12,020 nucleotides of DNA from CAITNM01 sp964446295 (GTDB taxonomy: Bacteria; Pseudomonadota; Alphaproteobacteria; Paracaedibacterales; CAITNM01), in the NCBI GenBank assembly GCA_964446295.1, contig CAYUNR010000048.1, forward strand, positions 1-12,020. The letters run 5' to 3'. The notes under the pieces were generated by a model. That model saw only the letters and a list, made by a program, of their open reading frames with translations. It searched no databases and had not been told where the DNA came from. Shown here piece by piece: positions 6,803 to 12,020 of this stretch. The translations under genes and the position numbers were made by a program. Numbering within the stretch: position 1 is the stretch's first letter; the number at the start of each line of letters is the position of its first letter.

Positions 6803-7914
6803 AGCTTTTGTATGTTGTTGCAAAGTCTGAATATTTTTTAAGTCACCGCCTTTTTTTATGTCTTCAGGCCCAATCATCAGGGTTTGAGGTTGCAGTGGCA
6901 ACAGCAGAATTTTCAAAAAAAAATAAATCAAAAATAGCTAACATAAATACTTTCTTGGTAAGGTTTAAACGAGGAAGTTTGAATCCTTTCATTGAGATTA
7001 AGACAATTTTTGATTTGCTTATTGCATTTAGAAAATTTAGACCATCGCTTGTGCATAATGTGGCGTTGAAGCCGGCATTATATGGAGCAGCCATAGCTAG
7101 ATTTTATGGAATACCCAGCGTTAATGCTATTAATGGATTTGGGTATATTTTTACATCTCGCCATATTAAGGCTCGTTTCCTAAGGCCTTTTGTAAAATTT
7201 GCGCTTAAATTCATTCTTAATCATTCAAGCGTTACGGTATTGGTTCAAAATCAACAAGATTTTGAGTCATGCAAGCGGTTGCTTCCAAAAAGTGTTTTAT
7301 ATCTTGTCCTGGGGTCGGGAGTGGATGTGAAAACTTTTTATCCGGCGGTTAGGCAGGGCATTTTTACCTTTACGCTTGTTGCACGCATGTTGTGGAGCAA
7401 AGGAGTAGGGGAGTTTGTTGAAGCAGCGGAGAATTTTGTAAAAAATAATCCATCTGCGAAAGTGCGTTTTTTGCTTGTGGGCGACCCCGATCAGGAAAAT
7501 CCAGAATCAATTCCTTTGGCAATTTTAAAAAAATGGCACCAAGAAGGTGTGGTTGAATGGTTGGGGCATGAGGACAATATTCAGCATGTCTACGCGCAAA
7601 CGCATGTGGCGGTTTTGCCAAGCTACAGGGAGGGGCTTCCTAAGTCGCTGATCGAAGCGATGGCATGCGGTCTGCCAATTATCACTACTGATGCAATAGG
7701 TTGTGGTGATATTGTGCATGATGGCAATGGTATGAAAGTTCCTGTCCAAAATATTGTCGCTTTAGAAAAAGCATTTGAAAAATGTTTTTTTGATAAAAAA
7801 TTATGTGAAAAAAAGGGGCAGCAGGGTCGTAAGGAATCAGAGACAGTATACGCAAGTGATGTTGTTAACAGGCAAATTATAGAAATTTATACTAAAATTT
7901 TACAAAAAATCTAA
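6799..7914 (+). CDS. Family 4 (GT-B) glycosyltransferase
   Basis: The protein transfers a sugar from an activated donor, probably at the cytoplasmic face of the inner membrane during surface-polysaccharide or glycan-lipid assembly; donor and acceptor are unknown. The 371 residues show an N-terminal Rossmann half (MKLLYVVAKSEYFLSHRL; RPSLVHNVALKPALYGAAIA at 81-100; NAINGFGYIFTS at 109-120), then GSGVD (172-176), VARMLWSKGV (194-203), FLLVGDP (224-230), and the GT4 EX7E motif with Glu278 and Glu286 in YREGLPKSLIEAMACGLP. It resembles WcaA/PglA/CapM-type enzymes, but I would not assign one. The ATG overlaps the upstream stop and has little Shine-Dalgarno of its own. An A9 run lies at 6915-6923. 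A putative terminator follows. Confidence 0.92.
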   Translation: MKLLYVVAKSEYFLSHRLFLCLQAQSSGFEVAVATAEFSKKNKSKIANINTFLVRFKRGSLNPFIEIKTIFDLLIAFRKFRPSLVHNVALKPALYGAAIARFYGIPSVNAINGFGYIFTSRHIKARFLRPFVKFALKFILNHSSVTVLVQNQQDFESCKRLLPKSVLYLVLGSGVDVKTFYPAVRQGIFTFTLVARMLWSKGVGEFVEAAENFVKNNPSAKVRFLLVGDPDQENPESIPLAILKKWHQEGVVEWLGHEDNIQHVYAQTHVAVLPSYREGLPKSLIEAMACGLPIITTDAIGCGDIVHDGNGMKVPVQNIVALEKAFEKCFFDKKLCEKKGQQGRKESETVYASDVVNRQIIEIYTKILQKI

Positions 7915-7934
7915 AGAAAGATGTCTTGTTTGTC

Positions 7935-7986
7935 ATAGGTGAATATGCTACTTGTAGCGGTAGTGTGAATATCCCTATCTTTTTTT
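7935..7986 (+). terminator. Probable intrinsic terminator after the glycosyltransferase, reaching the fdxA start
   Basis: ATAGG (7935-7939) pairs with CCTAT (7974-7978), ATAT (7943-7946) with ATAT (7969-7972), and a small inner hairpin GCTA-CTTG-TAGC (7947-7958) lies between. Seven T follow (7980-7986). The stem is interrupted, so strength is uncertain. The T-tract abuts the GTG of fdxA, so this stretch would also have to contain the fdxA promoter if the terminator works. Confidence 0.45.
7953..7981 (+). promoter_or_regulatory. Candidate fdxA promoter giving a leaderless transcript
   Basis: TTGTAG (7953-7958, 3/6 match) and TATCTT (7976-7981, 4/6 match) are separated by 17 bases. Initiation 6-8 bases downstream would fall at or within a base or two of the GTG at 7987. 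This would explain why fdxA has no Shine-Dalgarno. The match is weak and the idea is inference. Confidence 0.3.
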
Positions 7987-8319
7987 GTGACCTACGTCGT
8001 TACTGAAGCGTGTATTAAGTGCAAGTATACTGACTGCGTTGAAGTTTGTCCGGTGGACTGCTTTTTTGAAGGGGAAAACATGCTAGTGATTGATCCTGAA
8101 ATTTGTATAGATTGTGGTGTTTGTGAGTTAGAGTGTCCGGTTGAGGCCATATTGCCTGACACTAAAGAGGATGCTGGGGTTTGGTTAGAGCTTAACAGTG
8201 AATACTCTAAAAAATGGCCAAATATTACTCGGAAAAAAGAGCCTCCTCCTGACGCAGATGCTTGGGCTGATGTAAAACATAAGTACCCCGAGTATTTTAG
8301 CAAGAAGCCGCGAGCTTAG
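7987..8319 (+). CDS. fdxA: 7Fe ferredoxin FdxA (3Fe-4S plus 4Fe-4S)
   Basis: A small soluble electron carrier with two iron-sulfur clusters, 110 residues, the normal length for FdxA. The pattern fits Cys9, Cys17 and Cys50 for the 3Fe-4S cluster and Cys21, Cys40, Cys43 and Cys46 for the 4Fe-4S cluster (CPVD at 21-24; CIDCGVCELECP at 40-51). The C-terminal half with WLELNSEYSKKWP and the final basic tail is also typical. The GTG start is fixed by two facts: an in-frame TGA lies at 7966-7968 with no better start after it, and MTYVVTEACIKCKYTDC is the conserved family N-terminus. Bases before it are a T7 run, so there is no ribosome binding site. It is followed by carD, a pairing I know from alphaproteobacteria. 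Its redox partner is not indicated. Confidence 0.95.
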   Translation: MTYVVTEACIKCKYTDCVEVCPVDCFFEGENMLVIDPEICIDCGVCELECPVEAILPDTKEDAGVWLELNSEYSKKWPNITRKKEPPPDADAWADVKHKYPEYFSKKPRA

Positions 8320-8345
8320 TTTGGCTCTTGAATTTTTGAAAATCG

Positions 8346-8378
8346 TTCCCATACCAAGGGAAGTACAAAAGTTTTTTT
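8346..8378 (+). terminator. Hairpin plus T7 between fdxA and carD, possible weak terminator
   Basis: TTCCC (8346-8350) and GGGAA (8358-8362) form a stem around a 7-base loop. A second outer pairing of TTTTG (about 8334-8338) with CAAAA (8366-8370) is possible across an internal loop. T7 follows at 8372-8378, about ten bases after the inner stem. It could attenuate fdxA transcription before carD. A weak -35-like TTGAAT lies at 8328-8333, but no convincing -10 follows. Confidence 0.35.
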
Positions 8379-8391
8379 GAAGGAATGTATA

Positions 8392-8886
8392 ATGGTGGCA
8401 AAGAATTTTAAGGTTGGTGAATACGTTGTTTATCCAGCGCACGGGGTTGGAAAACTCATTGGTAGTGAATCTCATAGTATTGCAGGTAACGAGCTAACTT
8501 TGCTTGTTATTAATTTCGAAAAAGACAAAATGGTATTGCGTCTTCCAAAAGAAAAAGCAAAAAATGCAGGCTTGCGCTCCCTAAGCACAAAAAAAGAAAT
8601 GGATGATGCATTAAAAATGCTTTCTATTCGTACGAAGCCACGTCGTGTAATGTGGAGTCGTCGTGCTCAAGAGTACGAATCAAAAATTAATTCAGGATTG
8701 CCTTCTTCGATTGCTGAAGTTATTCGCGATTTATACAGGCGTGGAAACGATACAGAGCAGTCTTACAGTGAGCGTCAAATTTATCAAGCTGCAGTTGAGC
8801 GCTTCGTTCGTGAGCTTTCTGCTGTTGAGCAGCTAGATGAAAAAACAGCCATTGAAAAAATGGAATGTTCTTTACGTGTAGCTTAA
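8392..8886 (+). CDS. carD: CarD/CdnL-family RNA-polymerase-binding transcription regulator
   Basis: CarD-type proteins bind the RNA polymerase beta subunit and stabilise open promoter complexes, notably at ribosomal promoters. I chose ATG 8392 because AAGGAA (8380-8385) sits six bases upstream; the in-frame TTG at 8377 would place that signal inside the gene. This gives 164 residues, normal for the family. Residues 1-60 are the Tudor-like polymerase-interacting domain (KVGEYVVYPAHGVGKL at 7-22; LRLPKEKAKNAGLR at 49-62). The rest is the helical DNA-binding domain, with RRVMWSRRAQEY (84-95) containing Trp88, the likely DNA-wedging tryptophan. It sits immediately upstream of the str operon promoter, a plausible target, although the sequence does not show regulation. 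Confidence 0.95.
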   Translation: MVAKNFKVGEYVVYPAHGVGKLIGSESHSIAGNELTLLVINFEKDKMVLRLPKEKAKNAGLRSLSTKKEMDDALKMLSIRTKPRRVMWSRRAQEYESKINSGLPSSIAEVIRDLYRRGNDTEQSYSERQIYQAAVERFVRELSAVEQLDEKTAIEKMECSLRVA

Positions 8887-8899
8887 GCAAAAGAAATGC

Positions 8900-8928
8900 T
8901 TGACTTTGGCTGTGTCCATTATTAGGAT
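8900..8928 (+). promoter_or_regulatory. Sigma70-type promoter of the str operon
   Basis: TTGACT (8900-8905, 5/6 match to -35) and TAGGAT (8923-8928, 4/6 match to -10) are separated by exactly 17 bases. This is the best promoter in the window and lies in the 94-base gap between carD and rpsL. The predicted start near 8935 leaves a leader of about 45 bases that ends in a weak AGAGA ribosome site (8968-8972). Confidence 0.65.
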
Positions 8929-8980
8929 ACACTGAGTTTAAAGGGAAAATTTACAAAATTAACACCTAGAGATGTAGTTT

Positions 8981-9352
8981 ATGCCAACAATTAATCAGTT
9001 AATACGAAAATCAAGAGAGCCTAAGGTTAATCGCAATAAAGTTCCAGCTTTAGAAGCGTGCCCACAACGTCGCGGTGTTTGTACTCGCGTGTTTACAACG
9101 GCTCCAAAAAAACCAAACTCAGCGTTGCGTAAGGTAGCTCGTATTCGCTTAACAAATGGTTATGAAGTGACTGGATATATTCCAGGTGAAGGGCATAACC
9201 TTCAAGAGCACTCTGTTGTGCTTATTCGTGGCGGTCGCGTAAAGGACTTGCCAGGTGTGCGTTATCACATTGTGCGCGGTACATTAGATACGCAAGGAGT
9301 TAAGGATCGTAAGCAAAGTCGTTCTAAATACGGTGCGAAGCGTCCTAAGTAA
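8981..9352 (+). CDS. rpsL: 30S ribosomal protein S12
   Basis: S12 lies at the decoding centre of the small subunit and controls tRNA selection accuracy. The 123 residues are almost colinear with the well-known bacterial protein: MPTINQLIRK start, TTAPKKPNSALRK loop, GEGHNLQEHSVVLIRGGRVKDLPGVRYH, and the SKYGAKRPK end. Lysines in PKKPNS and in RVKDLPG, the positions changed in streptomycin-resistant mutants of other bacteria, are wild type. First gene of the str operon, with rpsG 44 bases downstream. Confidence 0.98.
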   Translation: MPTINQLIRKSREPKVNRNKVPALEACPQRRGVCTRVFTTAPKKPNSALRKVARIRLTNGYEVTGYIPGEGHNLQEHSVVLIRGGRVKDLPGVRYHIVRGTLDTQGVKDRKQSRSKYGAKRPK

Positions 9353-9396
9353 AATAAATTTATTGAAGTTCTTTGAAATAGTGAAGAGGTTTAAAC

Positions 9397-9867
9397 ATGT
9401 CACGACGTCGTGCCGCGGTAAAACGCGAAATTAATCCAGATGCTAAGTTTGGTGATGTAGTAGTTGCTAAATTTATGAATTGCATGATGATGCAAGGAAA
9501 AAAATCTGTGTCTGAAAAGATTTTTTATGCTGCTCTTGATAAGATTCAGGAAAAAAGCGGAAAAAATTCTATTGAGCTCTTTCACGAGGCTTTATCGAAT
9601 GTGAAGCCAGCTTTGGAAGTTCGTTCTCGCCGCGTTGGTGGTGCAACTTATCAAGTTCCGACAGAGGTTCGTTCTGATCGTTCTCAAGCGCTTGCCTTCC
9701 GATGGTTGATTAACGCTGCTCGTTCTCGTTCAGAAAAAACAATGATTGATCGTTTGAGCGGAGAGCTAATGGATGCTGCTAATAGTCGTGGTGCTTCTGT
9801 TAAAAAACGTGAGGACACCCATAAAATGGCAGAGGCAAACCGTGCGTTTGCTCATTATCGCTGGTAG
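9397..9867 (+). CDS. rpsG: 30S ribosomal protein S7
   Basis: S7 is a primary 16S rRNA-binding protein that nucleates assembly of the 30S head and forms part of the E site. At 156 residues it has the usual length. Landmarks are the MSRRRAAVKRE start, the ALSNVKPALEVRSRRVGGATYQVP core with its RNA-contacting loop, RSDRSQALAFRWLINAAR, and the KREDTHKMAEANRAFAHYRW end. GAAGAGG provides a good ribosome site. In E. coli S7 represses its own operon through the S12-S7 gap; the 44-base gap here shows only a short AT-rich palindrome, so equivalent control cannot be claimed. Confidence 0.98.
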   Translation: MSRRRAAVKREINPDAKFGDVVVAKFMNCMMMQGKKSVSEKIFYAALDKIQEKSGKNSIELFHEALSNVKPALEVRSRRVGGATYQVPTEVRSDRSQALAFRWLINAARSRSEKTMIDRLSGELMDAANSRGASVKKREDTHKMAEANRAFAHYRW

Positions 9868-9881
9868 TAGGATTTAAGAGC

Positions 9882-11954
9882 ATGGCACGTACAACACAAT
9901 TAAATCAGTATCGTAATATTGGAATTATGGCGCATATAGACGCCGGTAAGACTACTACTACAGAGCGAATTCTTTACTATACAGGTAAATCTTATAAAAT
10001 TGGTGAAGTTCATGAAGGTACTGCCGTTATGGACTGGATGGAGCAAGAGCAAGAGCGTGGTATTACTATCACTTCTGCTGCGACTACCTGTTTTTGGAAT
10101 GATCACCGTATTAACATTATTGATACTCCTGGTCACGTTGACTTTACTATTGAAGTTGAGCGTTCTCTTCGTGTTTTAGACGGGGCCGTTGCTGTATTTG
10201 ATGGTGTTGCGGGTGTTGAGCCTCAGTCTGAGACTGTTTGGCGTCAAGCTGATAAATACAAAGTTCCTAGAATTTGCTTTGTGAATAAGCTAGATCGCAT
10301 GGGGGCTGATTTTTATCGTTGTGTTGACATGATTGTTGAGCGTCTTGGTGCTCGTCCTCTTGTGACAATGTTGCCAGTTGGTGCAGAGGCGGACTTTGCT
10401 GGTATTGTTGATCTTGTTAATAATAATGCAATTATTTGGCGCGATGAGAGTCTAGGTGCTCAGTTCGATATCGTTGAAATTCCTGCGGAATTGAAAGAAA
10501 AAGCAGCTGAGTATAGGCATCGTTTGATTGAGACTGCTGTTGAAGCAGATGATGCCTTGATGGAGTCTTACCTTGAAGGTAAAGAGCCAACTGTTGCTCA
10601 ACTGAAGGCAGCTATACGCCGTGGAACGGTTAAGAGTATGTTTGTTCCTGTTCTTTGCGGGAGTGCATTTAAGAATAAAGGTGTTCAGCCATTGCTAGAT
10701 GGTGTTGTTGATTACCTTCCTTCTCCGGCAGATATTGGTTTTGTTAACGGTATTGATGATCGTGGTAATGAGGTTGTTCGTAAATCAGAAGATTCTGAGC
10801 CATTTTCAGGGCTTGCTTTCAAAATTATGACAGATCCATTTGTTGGTTCTATCACATTTATGCGTGTTTATTCAGGTAAGCTTGAGTCGGGCTCTGGGGT
10901 TGATAACTCAACAAAAGATAAAAAAGAGCGTGTTGGGCGTATGCTTTTGATGCATGCAAACTCACGTGAAGATATTAAAGAAGCTTATGCGGGAGATATC
11001 GTTGCATTGTGCGGCTTGAAGTGCACAACAACAGGTGACACTCTTTGTGATAGTAATAATCCTGTTATTTTAGAAAAAATGGAATTCCCAGATCCGGTTA
11101 TTGAGATCGCGATTGAGCCTAAAACAAAGGCCGATCAAGAAAAAATGGGTATTGCATTGGCACGCTTGGTTTCGGAAGATCCATCTTTCCGTGTTCATAC
11201 TGATCAGGAAACTGGTCAAACAGTTATGAAGGGTATGGGGGAGTTGCACCTTGAAATTAAGGTTGATATTCTAAAACGTGAATACAAAGTTGAAGCAAAT
11301 ATTGGTGCTCCGCAGGTTGCATACCGCGAGACTATAACTAAGGCTGCTGACTATGATTATACTCATAAAAAGCAGAGTGGTGGAGCGGGTCAGTTTGCTC
11401 GTGTTAAATTTACATTTGAGCCTCTAGAGCCCGGTTCAGGCTTTGTCTTTGAAAACAAAGTTGTGGGTGGTTCTGTTCCAAGAGAGTATATTCCAGGTGT
11501 TACAAAAGGTTTGGAATCTGCTCTTGGTACTGGTGTTGTTGCTGGTTTCCCAACTATTGACTTTAAGGCGACTCTTACAGATGGTGCATATCATGATGTT
11601 GACTCAAGTGCTTTGGCGTTTGAAATTGCTTCACGTGCAGCATTTCGCGAAGGTATTTTAAAGTGTGCCCCGAAGTTATTGGAGCCTGTAATGAAAGTAG
11701 AAGTAGTTACACCAGAAGACTATTTGGGTGATGTTATCGGTGACTTGAATAGTCGTCGCGGTCAGGTTACTGGTATGGATCAACGTGGAAATGCGCGTGT
11801 GATCAATGCATTGGTGCCTTTGGCAAATATGTTTGGATATGTGAATACTTTGCGTTCAATGTCGCAAGGTCGTGCACAATTTTCTATGGTGTTTGATCAC
11901 TATGAACAAGTTCCGCAAAATGTAGCGGATGAAATTAAAGCGAAGATGGCGTAA
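9882..11954 (+). CDS. fusA: Elongation factor G
   Basis: EF-G is the GTPase that drives ribosomal translocation and, with RRF, ribosome recycling. The 690 residues are full length. GTPase motifs are intact: G1 AHIDAGKT (17-24), G2 RGIT (59-62), G3 DTPGH (81-85), G4 NKLD (135-138) and G5 around GSAFKNKG. Domain II, domain III (MGELHLEI), domain IV (the HKKQSGGAGQFARV loop that enters the A site) and domain V (GDLNSRRGQV) follow in order. ATG 9882 lies 14 bases after the rpsG stop with AGGA at 9869-9872. Cotranscribed with rpsG and tuf. No sign of the divergent EF-G2 type. Confidence 0.98.
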   Translation: MARTTQLNQYRNIGIMAHIDAGKTTTTERILYYTGKSYKIGEVHEGTAVMDWMEQEQERGITITSAATTCFWNDHRINIIDTPGHVDFTIEVERSLRVLDGAVAVFDGVAGVEPQSETVWRQADKYKVPRICFVNKLDRMGADFYRCVDMIVERLGARPLVTMLPVGAEADFAGIVDLVNNNAIIWRDESLGAQFDIVEIPAELKEKAAEYRHRLIETAVEADDALMESYLEGKEPTVAQLKAAIRRGTVKSMFVPVLCGSAFKNKGVQPLLDGVVDYLPSPADIGFVNGIDDRGNEVVRKSEDSEPFSGLAFKIMTDPFVGSITFMRVYSGKLESGSGVDNSTKDKKERVGRMLLMHANSREDIKEAYAGDIVALCGLKCTTTGDTLCDSNNPVILEKMEFPDPVIEIAIEPKTKADQEKMGIALARLVSEDPSFRVHTDQETGQTVMKGMGELHLEIKVDILKREYKVEANIGAPQVAYRETITKAADYDYTHKKQSGGAGQFARVKFTFEPLEPGSGFVFENKVVGGSVPREYIPGVTKGLESALGTGVVAGFPTIDFKATLTDGAYHDVDSSALAFEIASRAAFREGILKCAPKLLEPVMKVEVVTPEDYLGDVIGDLNSRRGQVTGMDQRGNARVINALVPLANMFGYVNTLRSMSQGRAQFSMVFDHYEQVPQNVADEIKAKMA

Positions 11955-11965
11955 GGAGCTTAATC

Positions 11966-12020
11966 ATGTCAAAAGAGAAATTTTCAAGGAACAAACCGCA
12001 CTGTAACATAGGAACGATTG
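11966..12020 (+). CDS. tuf: Elongation factor Tu, N-terminal fragment (cut by window end)
   Basis: The first 18 codons read MSKEKFSRNKPHCNIGTI, the conserved EF-Tu N-terminus immediately before the G1 loop. EF-Tu brings aminoacyl-tRNA to the ribosome. A strong AAGGAG (11953-11958) overlaps the fusA stop codon and lies seven bases before the ATG, so translation is probably coupled. Identity is clear from position and sequence despite the short length. Whether another tuf copy exists elsewhere cannot be seen. Confidence 0.93.
   Translation, partial: MSKEKFSRNKPHCNIGTI

Noticed and set aside
8388..8393. Exact TATAAT overlapping the carD start codon
   Set aside because: No -35 element lies at 16-18 bases (the stretch is ACAAAA), the TG is not at extended -10 spacing, and initiation would fall inside carD.
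8885..8901. AAGCA/TGCTT hairpin as a carD terminator
   Set aside because: Only 5 bp, no following T-tract, and it overlaps the -35 of the str promoter.
9353..9364. AATAAATTTATT palindrome in the rpsL-rpsG gap as an S7 repressor site
   Set aside because: A 12-base AT-only palindrome with no loop occurs easily by chance and does not resemble a known S7-binding structure.
11443..11661. 72-codon frame in a second register inside fusA
   Set aside because: An alternate frame of the conserved EF-G domain IV. The leucine/valine-rich product reflects codon bias, not a gene.
1..12020. tRNA or rRNA genes, CRISPR arrays, insertion sequences, phage or defence genes
   Set aside because: No cloverleaf-like segment, regularly spaced repeat, transposase or terminal inverted repeat was found; the gaps between genes are all under 100 bases.

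Overview
The window is a slice of core chromosome from an AT-rich alphaproteobacterium. Support for that placement is the alphaproteobacterial form of the AspRS C-terminus (SGAIRNH and GAPPHGGCAPGVDR), the hemJ-rho adjacency, and the fdxA-carD pair, both of which are familiar from alphaproteobacteria. The low G+C content and short gaps fit a Rickettsiales/Holosporales-like, possibly host-associated lineage, but the window alone cannot settle the order.

Layout, left to right. (1) 1-699, plus strand: the 3' end of aspS. (2) 742-1074, plus strand: an unrecognised small protein with a signal peptide and a charged, probably coiled-coil body. It runs into a convergent hairpin that looks like a bidirectional terminator. 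(3) 1095-4215, minus strand: yajC-secD-secF, the accessory Sec translocon operon. YajC carries an unusual lysine/alanine-rich tail. (4) 4315-7914, plus strand: hemJ, rho, a degenerate PhzF-like protein and a GT4 glycosyltransferase, tightly packed and probably cotranscribed. The last two overlap at ATGA. (5) 7987-8886, plus strand: fdxA (7Fe ferredoxin, GTG start with no Shine-Dalgarno) and carD (RNA-polymerase-binding regulator). (6) 8900-12020, plus strand: a good sigma70-type promoter followed by the str operon rpsL-rpsG-fusA-tuf; tuf is cut by the window edge.

Functionally, the window joins protein export (SecDF-YajC), heme synthesis (HemJ), transcription control (Rho, CarD), iron-sulfur electron transfer (FdxA) and translation (AspRS, S12, S7, EF-G, EF-Tu). 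No gap exceeds 100 bases. I saw no tRNA, rRNA, CRISPR array, insertion sequence or phage gene.

Most of the window is ordinary housekeeping DNA. I do not see a complete novel system. The parts that merit a second look are the PhzF-like gene, which lacks key catalytic residues and carries a G8 tract just before its overlap with the glycosyltransferase; the H1-like tail of YajC; the orphan secreted coiled-coil protein; and the overlapping terminator/start arrangement at fdxA.
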